The notes below the pieces were generated by a model. It saw only the letters and a program-made list of their open reading frames with translations. It did no database searches and was not told the DNA's origin. A stretch of DNA of 39,236 nt from Blepharisma japonicum (lineage: Eukaryota > Ciliophora > Heterotrichea > Heterotrichida > Blepharismidae). Positions 23,300 through 34,170 of the stretch are shown here, in pieces (the first letter of the stretch is position 1; every line of letters starts with the position of its first letter). The position numbers were made by a program, and so were the translations under genes. The stretch is taken from NCBI GenBank assembly GCA_949751835.1, contig CATKHK010000160.1, positions 1 to 39,236 on the forward strand. The letters are read 5' to 3'.

Positions 23300-23480
23300 G
23301 ATTATATTTATCTCAAAAGCAGTTTTTATTACTTTGGAGGATCTATAGATTCTATTTAGATGAAAATAGATAAATTAAATCCACTCCACTGCCAAAAGCA
23401 ATTCATTTTGCCTAGGATAACTTTTAATGAAAAACTTTGATTATATTGATAATATTAGAACAATATTAACTCTTTCTAAT
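23300..23480 (+). pseudogene. Short kelch remnant
   Basis: The phrase YYFGGSIDSI, followed by KIDKLNP and a Leu-Pro-containing stretch, then ITFNEKL, matches the order of a kelch blade seen at 2821-2990 (YCFGG, then a Trp/Pro stretch, then IIFDGKIL). Stops and frame changes interrupt it. It is a scrap of the same propeller family. Confidence 0.4.
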
Positions 23481-23610
23481 ACTTTAAGAGTAAAAAGATT
23501 GTACTTGATTAAAAGCGATTATAAGTTAGGCAATGGAAATATTTATTAAATCAATAAATGTACAAAATTCATAATTTTTATTTATGTCCTTTCATAGGTT
23601 TCTATCCTTA

Positions 23611-23702
23611 TGCTGAGCTTTAATTGCATTATAATATTAATTATAAAATAAATTTTTGCTGAGATTTAATTTCATATAATATTAATTATAAAATCAATTT
23701 TA
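23611..23702. repeat. 46-bp direct tandem duplication
   Basis: Two adjacent copies, 23611-23656 and 23657-23702, both start 'tgctgag' and share 'atataatattaattataaaa' or a near-identical form. A few substitutions separate them. The repeat lies upstream of receptor 3. Confidence 0.75.
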
Positions 23703-23896
23703 ACTATGTAGGTACACCTGAAATTCGACTTTATTGAAGTTAAATTGAAAATTATTAAAAATAATTCAATAAAAAAATTAAAAGTAATCATACATTGTGA
23801 ATTATCAAAATTCTGATTTTCAAAATATTGGCTTTCTAAAAAAAAGCAATAAATAAAATAGACAGCCATAAAAGCTTAAGCAATATAATTTAATAC

Positions 23897-26800
23897 ATGC
23901 CAGCTCCCTATAATTATTTTTTTAAAAATTCTGATGAATATTCTTTGATAATATATATGCAACATAGCAACAAAAAACATAATGATCATTGCCTACGATT
24001 TTTTATGCTAATTTCTTTAGCTGTGATTGGGCTTTCAGTAGCATCTGAAGTTTTAGTTGTTTATTCAACCTCCTCACAAAGTATTATGCTAAACTTAATT
24101 GATGAAATCACAAATAGAACTACTCCATCCTCAATTGTAATTTCGCCAGTTAGCTTTCCCTTCCTTAAAGAAGAAATCTTAACAAAACCGAATATTTTAG
24201 CAATTTTCGACATCACAAACAATTTAAACTCACAGTACTCAATCTCAAGGCTTTGTGAGGAAAACCTTATTTTTCACTTCTTGGTTACTGGTAGTTTGCC
24301 TTACCATAGCAAGTGAACTTTTTCACTTGCAAGCTCAAAAAGCAGCTCAAACAAAGCTTTTACTACAACCTTAAGCTACTTTAATTGGACAGATGTGATA
24401 GCAATTAGCAGTATAGAAAGCTATTCAAATATTCATCCTATAGTTAGCAATTATTCTCAGAAAATAGAATTTTTTTCTGTTAGTTCAGGAATTTATATTC
24501 AAGAATTTGTGAGAAAAAATCTCATGAAATTCGGCTCATCATTATTTTATTTATTCACAGATAAAAATTGTTCTATTGAAATTCAGCAAACATTATTATC
24601 ATCAAAAATGATGGGCAGCGGAACTGGAATTTTGTTGATGGGTGAAAGTACTTATGAGCCAGTTGTTAATGGAGCTTTAGCTATTGTTGAAAAAGGCAAA
24701 GAAGAGGCAGATTCATATGAAAAATATTTATGAATAAAAATTTCAGAAATGATTTTTATACTAAGCAACGTATCTAGCCCAGATGAATTTTCAGCTACTT
24801 TATTAAAAAGATGCCCTGATCATTTTTGTGCAAATGGATTTTCTGTCATAAATTTTCAAGGAAATTTAAAAAAGGTTGTTGGGTCCATATTTGATGAAAA
24901 TTTTATATTAAATTCCCCTGTAGTTTTCCCAGGCAATAATATTGATATTCCAGCTTCACAAAAAAAAATTTTATATATCAGCGCAAATGATGGGATAACG
25001 AACCCTGGAGGTGATCCTTCAAAAATAATTCTTCTTTACAAAAGAGGTCTTACACTAGCACTAAATAATATTAACAATGGAACTGAAATTCTTCAAAATT
25101 TTCAGCTTAAACTCAATGATTTTGACTGCGGAGCAATATTATATAACGAAAGCTTTTTAAATAATTGCTTTCAACAAGGTAAGGAGAATTTAGGGTTAGC
25201 GCATATTGTGACACCAAATTATTTAGTTGCAGTAGGGGAAATGCTTGCAATAGCAAAATTAAATATAACGCTTCCTTTTGTGGAAGCTACGAATATTCAT
25301 GATGATCTCTCAAATATCACTAAATATCCATTCTTCACTCGAATCAGTTTGCCAAGCTCACTTACGCAACCACAAATCCCATTAATATTAAAAGCCATGG
25401 GCTGAACAAATATCGCAATTTTATATCAAAATGAGAGTGCAGGGATTTCATCTAATTATTATATTAGCCAAGTAGCAGCAAAGCAGAAAATAAAAATTGT
25501 GAATAATTTAAGAATAATTCCTGCACTTCTCACAAGAAGTCAGCTTATTAATTATAAAGACGTTTTCCAAGAAATTATTGATACAAATGTAAGAATGGTA
25601 GTACTTGCGTTAAATTCGCCTTTATTGGACTATGCTGCTGAGCTATTTTATGACTTAGGCATGAGAAGAGGCGATATCATTTTTTTCACAGTTCTCCCAG
25701 GATGGCTTTCAACAGTGGCAAATAAAGATGATTATACGTATAAAAGGATTGAAATTGCAGTGCCTATGATGACTTCGCTGCAGTCGATTTTTATAGGCAC
25801 CCTAGGCAAAAAGTCTATAATGATCTATATAAAAATTATGGAAACGTTCAACCTGCTTCATCATCTTGCTTATTTTATGATGCTGGGGTGTTAATAGGGA
25901 CAGCTTTAGATTGAACTATAAATAAGGGGAACGACATTAATGATCCGAATGTTCTTGAAGCTGCGATTAGAAATGTGAAATTTACTGGTTGCACAGGAAA
26001 AGTATATATCGTAAAAGGTAGCAATGATCCAAAAGTTTCAAGTTTTACAATCCAATCAAATTCTTATAATGCCTCAACAGGAATTGCAAGGATTTTTGAT
26101 ATAGGATATTTCGCACCTACATGATCTAAAATTTTAAGTATCGATACTCCTTTTATATATCCAGATGGCACCACCAATAAGCCTGGAGATTACCGAATTA
26201 CAAGAACAAACTGCCCATTTGATGATAAACTAAAGCAAACATTTTTTAAAGGACAAGCACTGAATTTTGGGATTTGTTTTTTTATTGCTTTAATTACAAT
26301 TATTATAACTTTTTTTATTTGAAAAAAGTGATGGAATCTAGATATCGGAGAACTTACAATTAAAGAAGAAATTTCAATTCCAGATATTGTTGTAGGGATT
26401 ACAATTGCAGTAGAATTTTTGTAGTCATTTCACAGGGCCCAAATACTAATTTTATGAATTCTTTTATTTCTATTATTGCAGATGCTGTGTCCTTGGATTT
26501 TATAAAAATTATGAAGCTCGAAAATGGTGTTTTTTGGTATTTGCTAACTGTGATTAATATTTTGTGTGGATTTTGGGTGATTTTTTGTCTTGAATTTTTT
26601 TTTCTCAATTAGGTGAAAGATTCAGCTATATTTGGGGATTTAGGATGTTCGGGCAATTAGCTGATTATTCTATGCCAATTTTGGGGAATTTATGCTTTAT
26701 CTCTTTTATATCAGTTTTATTAGAAGTTTATATATGTGACCATTCTATTGGAAAAAGTTTTACTGATATCTACCTCTCAATAGATTGTTATCAGTTCTGC

Positions 26801-27385
26801 TGGCAAGGAAATCACATTACTTATGTTGTTTTATCGTCGTTGTCACTAACCTTCTACATACCTCTTGCAGTGTTTTGCCGTCCTCTTTGGCAAGAATTTC
26901 AAGATTCATTGCATGTAAAATCATATCCTTTGTATTTAATGGTAAAAACAGCTATTCAAATAATTTTAATAGTTATCAACAAAACACTGAAAAAATCAAG
27001 TGCTACTGCTCATGGATTTTTATTCACTTTTTTAATAATACTTTATTTAGGCTTTTTCTTGAAATTTAGGGCTTTTAACTATGAAAGATTTAATTGGTGG
27101 CACAAACTAAGCCTAGTCGGAGTTGCCTGGTTTTCTTTGTTATCAACAATAAGTTTTTTGGTGGATGGAGCTGATTTTCTATTGATTTGAATAATTTTAG
27201 GTGGGTGGGGATTGATAGTCTTGATTGGATTTGGTGTCCAAAAGAAGTATCCAAGTTTACTATTTACGAAGAAAGGAAAAGATACTTCAACCTTATTCAA
27301 GTTTGCATTTACTTTTGGGGCAAGGTCTGGAGTGCACCATTTTAAAATTGAATCTCCCAAACTTGATTATATAAAAAAGTGCTAA
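23897..27385 (+). CDS. Receptor 3: divergent tandem-flytrap receptor with three frame breaks
   Basis: Same architecture as the receptors at 10310 and 15488. The longest start is 23897; ATG 24005 gives a cleaner signal peptide (MLISLAVIGLSVASEVLVVY). The first flytrap has YFNWTDVIAISS, the second AMGW-TNIAILYQNES and VKFTGCTGKVYIVKG. The linker has TNCPFDDK. Membrane segments include MPILGNLCFISFISVLLEVY and a Cys-rich loop (CYQFCWQGNH). The stop is TAA at 27383-27385. The frame shifts by -1 three times: in A5 (25808-25812), T5 (26416-26420) and T9 (26595-26603). The protein is well conserved on both sides of each. About 1127 residues would result from ATG 24005. Either these are missing bases in homopolymers (sequence error), or the gene has recently died, or frames are bypassed. 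A relic of this gene lies at 38625-39236. Confidence 0.85.
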
Positions 27386-27631
27386 ATTATTTTAATTTAT
27401 TTATTGTTCTCGGCTATTAAGCAATAATTAATTTTATTGTTTCTTAATTTGATAAATTATTAAGGTTGTTTATCTCAAATAGACAGCACAGAATAATAAT
27501 TGATTCCAATGTAAATACTGATTAGATGAAAGCATCATTAAAAATTGAAATTTGTTAGATATAAAAGGATTCTTATTTCATTACTTACATATTAAAATGT
27601 TTATATAACAAAAATTTACACTATTCTACAC

Positions 27632-28225
27632 TTAAATCAAATGGATTTCTGCTCTACTCTCCTCTGATAATTTTTTACCCGAATTTATGCCTTTGATTGC
27701 CTTCACTTATGCCTATTTTGCTATTTCCTTACCAATACCTGGTCTTCTTTCTGCCTTAGTTTCTGCTTCAATTTCTGTTTCAATTCCTGTTTCAATTCCT
27801 GCCCTATTTTCTGCTAAAATTCCTCTCCTTTTTTGTTCTTTCCACTTGAACCCTTTGACTCTCCTCCCGATTTAGTTTATGCAAGTGAATTGGCACCATT
27901 CGCTTTGTTAAAAATCTATACAGTTTCTCGATTATTTCTCCTCCATCTTCATATTGTCGTCGCCAATTCTTCATGTCTTAGAATATTTAGCAGGCTTTCA
28001 TTGGCTATAATCAGCTTTATCATCATCAAGAAGCTCATCAGTTCTGTAGCAGAACTATAGGGGGGTTTTACTATATCATCGTAAACAACTATCAAAATTA
28101 GCCAATTTCTTTGGTATTTCACCAGCCTCGCACAACCTTCATTCTTTTTCTGGAGCAGTTTTTCGAAGGAAATTTACCTCCTCAAATTGTGCATTTAAAG
28201 TAAAAGTGTAGAATTAAATTTGGTG
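27632..28225 (-). pseudogene. Unrecognised charged protein gene with in-frame TAA/TAG
   Basis: One minus-strand frame stays protein-like for about 195 codons, to TAA 27632-27634. In order it shows FEEVNFLRKTAPEKEW-RL (TGA Trp), EAGEIPKKLANFDSCLRW-YS, TDELLDDDKADYSQW-KPAK, YSKTW-RIGDDNMKMEEK, GRRVKGFKWKEQKRRGILAE, an IETGIETEIEAE tract, and VKAIKGINSGKKLSEESRAE. Six TAA/TAG codons interrupt it, most where Gln would be natural (for example EIAK-stop-A-stop-VKAI), but I see no frameshift. It is either a gene inactivated by point mutations or one in which these codons are read. I do not recognise the family; its composition (Lys, Glu, Asp, Trp) suggests a nucleic-acid or ribosome-associated protein only vaguely. 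Confidence 0.45.
27759..27806. repeat. 12-bp tandem minisatellite
   Basis: About four imperfect copies of 'tttctgtttcaa' with variants. Being a multiple of three, it encodes the alternating IETGIETEIEAE tract of the minus-strand remnant in which it lies. Confidence 0.8.
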
Positions 28226-28479
28226 CAGCCACAATTATTTATTCTCAAGCTGCCTATTAATTAAAATCTTGGAAGACACTATTCCTGGAGCACTTGCTTA
28301 TAATGAAACTATCAAGGTTTGAATGGAAGATGGCTAAAAATTATTGAAATTAAAATAGTAGTGTTTATTTGAAGTCTATCATTTTTATATGTTTAAACTT
28401 AGCCAAACAGAAGTCATTCTCTTTTAGAGGCTTATTTTAGCTCTTGTAATCATAATTACGATCCTCCCTATACATTAAC
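28226..28479. other. Intergenic, short protein-like scrap
   Basis: On the plus strand about 28275-28340 reads ILEDTIPGALAYNETIKVW with Trp by TGA, between stops. It is too short to assign. Nothing else was recognised. Confidence 0.25.
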
Positions 28480-29010
28480 TTTGACACTATTTTATCAATT
28501 ATAACTATAGAAAGCAGCTTGCTTTATGCATATTGATTTTCTCACAGAATTTCCTAATGACTTCAGACTTCTTATTTTTTTCGTTATTACGTCTTCGTAT
28601 TCTGATCCCGTTAACAGATTTTGCAGTAAAAACAGCATAAAGGCTTCATAAAATTGCTTCCTGAAAAGCATATAGCTAGTAGGAAGCTGAAGTGATCCCA
28701 ATAGAAACATAGAAAATTTATCTAATCTTTAAATAAGGATATTTAGCATGAAAAACTGAAGAATCTGCAGCCTGTGCTCAATTAAATGATATGAAGACAA
28801 AACAATCTGCATATGAGGAAAAATAAAAGTTGTTTGCTGAATCAGCTTCAGCAGCCTAGCCCAATTAATTGCAGAATAAGCATCATAATCTGATTAAACT
28901 TGAAAACTTGCCTCTAAGAGTCGATGTAAATTTTACCCTATAACGCCTGAAAGCTCTGCTAAGTTAACTATTGGACATGAAAAGTCAGTGCAAACGCCCC
29001 AATATCAATT
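28480..29010 (-). pseudogene. Relic of the secreted Cys-rich protein family (N-terminal domain)
   Basis: This aligns with the N-terminal domain of the gene at 31835-33239. Blocks in order on the minus strand: the equivalent of EAWGLDADF (degenerate), RVKFTSTLRGKF (compare PVKFSSTLSDNI), ADSANNFYFSSYADCFVFIS then FNW-AQAADSS with Trp by TGA (compare TDSANNFQFTV and FNWVEDANS), and LGSLQLPTSYMLFRKQFYEA (compare TSPFQLPYGYMLFGKSVYAE) with TGSEYEDV. Frame changes and stops separate the blocks, and the Cys-rich half is missing. It is a dead, partly deleted copy. Confidence 0.7.
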
Positions 29011-29209
29011 TTATATAATATTAGAAAAGGCATTCAACTGAGGCGCTGCTTAAAGGCTCAAACCTAATACTTGAGTGAACTATTTAGTACTTGAGATTGA
29101 TGTCTCTATAGAGCGTTTCATGATTGCAAGCTTTGATAATTTTAAGTAGAAAATCTTCTTTCTCGGCTGCTTTAGGAATCATTTTTGGTAATTACTTACA
29201 TTTTTGACT

Positions 29210-31127
29210 TTATATTGTGCTTTTCTTCGAATGGATAATTCTTTCCTTTATAGAATTTTGGCAGGTGAGCCAAAACTGTTTCTTGCATAAGAGCCACCAT
29301 TTTTTGTTTGAGATTTTCTGAAAGATAATTGTATCATTCAAAATTCTATCACGATCATTAGAAGTCTTCATTAGGTCCATCTCTAAATCATGAATTTGGC
29401 TAGTTAAGTTTTTCTTTTGTATTTTCACTTTGCTTTCTATATTAGTTTGTTCTTGAAGCAAGGTTGCTAGCTATTTCATATGAGCTTCTTTTCTTTCATT
29501 CAGAGTGTCGTTGAGCTCTTCATTTTCGGTCTTTGATCTATCTAAATTGGTATTAAGCATATAAATTTCTCCTCTTAAACTTTCAATAGTGGCATTTGCT
29601 TTTACAAGCTGCCTTTGCAGATCAGCTCTTTCTTCTCCCAATTGATTAATTGTGGTTTCCAAAGCTATAGTTTGTTCAGAAGCACACTTATCGTTTTGCA
29701 TGATTTCTCTCTGCAAGTCTTGGTTTCTTTTATTCCAATTTTCTCTTAATTCCTCACTTGATCTCATCCTGGTTTCCAGCCCTTTAAGTGCCATGTTAAA
29801 TTTTATGGTTTCTTCTTATCTGATCTTAAAATCCTGCTCCGTTAATGCTCCTTGATGATTAGATTTAAGCTGTGTGATTTGTCCTCTGAGGGTTTTATTC
29901 TCATTTTCAACGCTTCTCTTGCAGTTCTCAAATTCCTAATGCTTTCTTCAGCATCTTCTAACTTATTTGTAAAATCTCTATTAATTTCAAAACTTCTTGG
30001 AGGTGTGTTTTTTAGCTCTATCTAATGAGTTTCTCGAGCTGCTTGCAAAGTCTGTCCTACTGGGAAAGTTTTTCGTCATATGATCTATTTCTTTCTATAG
30101 TAGAGTTTTGAAGCTTTTGGAATGCTCTTGGAGGTTTTCTAGCTCTTGATTTAAAATCCCTTTTTGGTTGTTGGCCTTGCTTAATTTGGTTTTAAGTCTT
30201 ATATAACTCTTCTGTCATCCATTTCACGCTTAAATTATTCTTCTTTTTGAATCATAACTGCTTCTTTAGCCATAACTCGTTTGGCTTTTTCGTTTTCTAG
30301 CTCTCCTAGTAGGTCATTTCTCATTTTATTACTTCTTCGAGCTTCTTGGTCCAATAATAATTCCAATTCATTAACTCTAATTCACTTCTTGTGGTAGCCA
30401 TAATTTGAGCTTCTAATTTCAGGCGAATATCATCAGAAAAATCCCTTGAAGCTGTCCTTTCCATACTTTTCGAAATACTACGTGGAGATCCATTCCTTGA
30501 TTTATTTAGAGACTGCCTTTCAAAATTTGTTCAAGCTGTTGTAAAAGGTCTTCTGGGATTTTATTCCCTGACACTTCGACTGCTTGAATTGTATAAGGCT
30601 TTCTTAAAGCTGACAGAAATGATCTTGCTCCAGATGCTCCAATATCATTCCATCTTAAATACATTTTTGTAAGCGATTTATTGGTTTCTATCAAATCTGC
30701 AATATGTCCAGCACCTTCAGGATCAATTCAGTTATTTCGTATATCTAAAGTCTGGACTGACTCATTATAAGCAAGCGCTTCAGCGTAAGGCTTAAGATTG
30801 TTTCCTAGATTGTTCCACTCAAGTGATAAGTTACGTACAAAGGTTTGTCCTCGAAGAGCTGATGCTATGACTCTAAATACTTCACCAGTGATATTTTTGC
30901 CACGAAGCTCTACACTGTGAACTCCTAAGTTGTCTTTCAAAAAAATGTGCTACTATTCCACAGCCTTCGTCCCCAATAAAAGCATCGCCGAGATTTAAGG
31001 TAGAGCTGCCTTGCTGGGCAGAGAGCTTGTTTTCGATCTTGCTTAAAGATAGCTCTTTGATGATGAGTTGTCTATCAGAGTTTTGCGATCTTCTCTAATC
31101 TGGAGTTGAACCTTTGTAACTTGACAT
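29210..31127 (-). pseudogene. Leucine-rich-repeat / long coiled-coil gene, frameshifted
   Basis: The likely start at 31127 gives MSSYKGSTPD followed by TAG, then RRSQNSDRQLIIKELSLSK. The N-terminal part is a ribonuclease-inhibitor-type LRR domain: LGVHSVELRGKNITGEVF, LSLEWNNLGNNLKPYAEALA, LDIRNNW-IDPEGAGHIADL (Trp by TGA), MYLRWNDIGASGARSFLSAL. A Ser-rich linker (NKSRNGSPRSISKS) leads to a long coiled coil, in pieces such as MRNDLLGELENEKAKRVMAK, KANNQKGILNQELENLQEHS and TTINQLGEERADLQRQLVKA. At least six single-base frame changes and several TAA/TAG codons, mostly at Gln-like coiled-coil positions, break it. In ciliates LRR plus coiled-coil proteins are often cytoskeletal or ciliary; that role is inference only. 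Confidence 0.7.
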
Positions 31128-31139
31128 CCACTAAAAAAT

Positions 31140-31830
31140 AATTTTGGCGCAGATATATGTGATAGATACTCTTTATGTAGTTGAAGTTACTTTTCTGTCC
31201 AGTTTCTTTTATAAGAGCCCTTAATTTAAATTAATTTTAAGTTATTGCTTTGCAAGTTAATGCTTAATTTTTCTTTTATTTCAGGAAGTAAAACTAAAAC
31301 AAGTCTTATAAGTTTTAAATTTTAAGGCTCATATTGGAATTGATTAATAATTTAAGTATTTAAGAATATATATATAAATATCAATTAAATATGAAGACTG
31401 TTATTTTATTCTTTAATATAACAGGGATTTGCGAATATAATAACATTTTGAAAATAATCAAAAGAATGTAGATTCCTGTATTCTCATAGAATTTAATGAG
31501 CTATTAAGACTATAGTATTATTTGAATATTCTATAATAAATTTGATTTTTTGCTATTATATTATGAAATGCAATGCTTAGAGTAAAGCATTCTTATCGGT
31601 ATGCTTTTCAGGATATTTGATCTAATCTGCTAAAATAGAGCTAAAAATCTCAAAAATATTAAATATTTTCAATTTAAAAATATCACTATAGTCACTTATC
31701 ATCTAGTTACTTTACTTATTTTAAATTTTTTTTAATTCATTCATAAAAATTGCTATTTATTCTTGGATTTAATACATAATAATATCTATATAATAGCAGA
31801 AATTTTAAGTCAAATTATGAAAGTAATTAC
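31140..31830. other. AT-rich intergenic, nothing recognised
   Basis: Very AT-rich spacer between two convergent-side minus-strand genes. No coding stretch or RNA gene could be supported. Confidence 0.5.
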
Positions 31831-31834
31831 CTTA

Positions 31835-33239
31835 TTAGACTTGATTGAATACCAAATCTATGTCTATTGGAATTTGACTTTCAGTAAGATCAGTTGTGAT
31901 AGTGCATTGCTTTGCACCTGCTAAGCAGGCATTAAATGTCCATCCAGCTGTTGAAATAGATGTAGGAGAGGCTGAGACTGTTTTAGCACTTATAGAATTT
32001 TTCGTCAAGTCAGTTGTAAGAGCACTTGCAAAGTCAAGCTCTATGATGTTTGGACTGCTAAAACTAATTTGGAATCCAACGCTATCAACTCTGCAGGTAT
32101 TTCCAACTTGCTTGATAGCTGTAGCGCAGATAAAACACTGAGGGCTCGGGTTGCAATTAGTACAGGAGTTAGCGCAAGCTAAATAATTTTTACCAATACA
32201 AGATTTTTTCCCTGATCCATCGTCATAAAGAAAGTTGTTTGCTGCACATAAAGTACAAGAATCTCCTGAGGTTGAGCAATCAAGACAATTAGTGAGGGCA
32301 TTAGAACAGCCTAAAATAAAAATTACAGCGATGATTTATAAATGAGTATCCAGCCATGCAACCACCGCATCTGAACTGAAAATCGCGATTTGGCTCAATA
32401 CAACTATCACACGTACTTGATGAAGGACACCGGCACATTGCCGTCGAACTCATGCAAACACCATTCTCGTCGCACACATCATCAATACAATCATAAGTGC
32501 AGGTGCTCATGCTCAAAAAGCTAGAAGCATTATTTTTGTTTGTCGAATATAAAACTCTATATTCTGTACCCATAAAATAAACCGATTTGGCAATAACAGC
32601 ACGATAAAATTCTGCATAAACTGACTTCCCGAAAAGCATATAGCCATAAGGAAGCTGGAAAGGTGAAGTCGATCCTGCAACAGAAGTGTAAGTAGTTTTT
32701 GCTACTCCTGTAATAAGAACATTTAACGTAACAGCTGAATTAGCATCCTCTACCCAATTAAATGCAATGAAGAAAAACTTATCTGTATAGCAATTACTCA
32801 AAGGGACTGTAAATTGAAAGTTATTGGCTGAGTCAGTAGTAGTAGCATCTTTATAAAACTTTCCATCGATAACCCCATTTGCTGTTGAAGAAAAAACATA
32901 ATGAGGTCCAGAGCTCTGTCCAAACTGGAAAATGTTGTCACTTAGAGTAGATGAAAATTTCACAGGATATACCACTGAATACTCTGCTAAACTAGATATT
33001 TCGGTGTTAAAATCAGCGTCAAGGCCCCAAGCTTCACCTTTTTTTACAAGTGTAAAGCACATTACAGCACTTGAAAGATCTTGAGATGCTGGATTTGGGT
33101 TTAAATTAATGGAAGATCCACTTGGCAAGCTGTTACCGGCAAGTTTATTTTTCTGAAGATATCACGCATCAATGTAACTGCTTTCAGCAGCTGGTAACAA
33201 GAAGGCAAGGATTGCAATTAGTAATCCAATCAAACTCAT
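31835..33239 (-). CDS. Secreted or surface Cys-rich protein with one 16-nt intron
   Basis: Exon 1 is 33239-32327 and exon 2 is 32310-31835; removing the 16-nt intron joins the frames and gives 462 residues, ending in TAA. The start codon at 33239 begins a clear signal peptide (MSLIGLLIAILAFLLPAAES). One TGA encodes Trp (IDAW-YLQKN). Residues about 40-240 look like a beta-sandwich (VMCFTLVKKGEAWGLDADF, FQFGQSSGPHYVFSSTANG, FQLPYGYMLFGKS), possibly LamG/concanavalin-like. From about residue 245 a furin-like Cys-rich region follows, with many CxxC spacings (CDENGVC, CRCPSSSTCDSC, TNCLDCSTSGDSCTLC). The C-terminal domain ends in LVFNQV. There is no obvious membrane anchor after the Cys-rich part. 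An adhesion or extracellular-coat role is inferred. Relics are at 28480 and 36494. Confidence 0.92.
32311..32326 (-). other. 16-nt spliceosomal intron
   Basis: On the minus strand it reads 'gtaatttttattttag', with GT...AG ends. Removing it restores the frame within the Cys-rich region (HRC joined to CSNALTNC). The paralog at 36970-36985 has an almost identical intron at the same place. Confidence 0.92.
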
Positions 33240-33840
33240 ATTTATAAAGGATTTTTATCGACTCAAATATTAGCTTGACAAAAAACATGGTGAAGCAATT
33301 TAGTTAAAAATTCAAAAACCTTAATAGACTAGCGATCACCAAAAGGCTCTACCCAGCAATAAATATATAAATTTTAAAATTATAAGCTTCAAAAAGTTTA
33401 AACTTTTCTCGACTTTAGTAAAAAATTCTTGAGTCTTCAGCAATTAACTCCTTTTAGAAATGCAAGCAAGCTTTCTCAAGCAATTACTTGAATTTTATTT
33501 ATTATGACTTAAACAAATGAAATTTAAATTTAATTACTTAAAATAAAGCTCTCAATTTATATCTTGACTTAGTTTCATAAATTCATAAATCAAAAATTAT
33601 GAAAACAATAGTTTAGAATGAAGATGATAGGATCTGAAGATAGATAATTGGCTTATTTACCAGAAATAATCAATTTTAGAAGATTAAATTGGTAACTATT
33701 CATTAGGCAGCAATTTTTGGAGTCAAACTATCACTCAAAATAACTATAAATAAATTTGCAGAATTTTTATTAGTAAAAAATGTTTTAATGGATAATTAAT
33801 TTATGTGTGATTATAAATTGATTTTGATTATAAAAAATTC
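33240..33840. other. AT-rich intergenic, nothing recognised
   Basis: The region upstream of the secreted-protein gene start. No promoter motif I can defend and no other feature was seen. Confidence 0.45.
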
Positions 33841-34170
33841 ATTTCTTATAAGCTTTTAATTCAGCTATATTAATTGCTTTTAGAAATTTTTTTTTGTTGA
33901 GTCTTTGAATAACCTCTTTAAGCCAGGCATTATCGTCGTAAACATCTGAGTACTCAGTTTCATTTTTGCTGCATTACTCTGAAGACACCCCAAATTTTAT
34001 AATTGTTGTAGAGATAGAATAGCTGGAGCTGCTGGAATATTATTAGTGACTTTTCTTTTCCAAATCGCATCCATATATGAAAAATTTTCCAATTTCTCTC
34101 AACATATTTTCTAGAAATGCCTGCAAATTGCTTTATCAATGAGCTTAATAGCACTACAAGTTCATCTATT
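33841..34170 (-). pseudogene. Unrecognised coding remnant
   Basis: The minus strand shows an open stretch of 64 codons (33960-34154) and, overlapping its end in another frame, YSDVYDDNAWLKEVIQRLNK then FLKAINIAELKAYKKW with Trp by TGA. The second stretch is strongly protein-like. A frame change separates them. The family is not recognised. Confidence 0.35.

Noticed and set aside
27687-28060. Plus-strand hydrophobic open frames resembling membrane proteins
   Set aside because: They are the complement of the charged minus-strand remnant at 27632-28225, including its 12-bp repeat; the hydrophobicity is an antisense effect.
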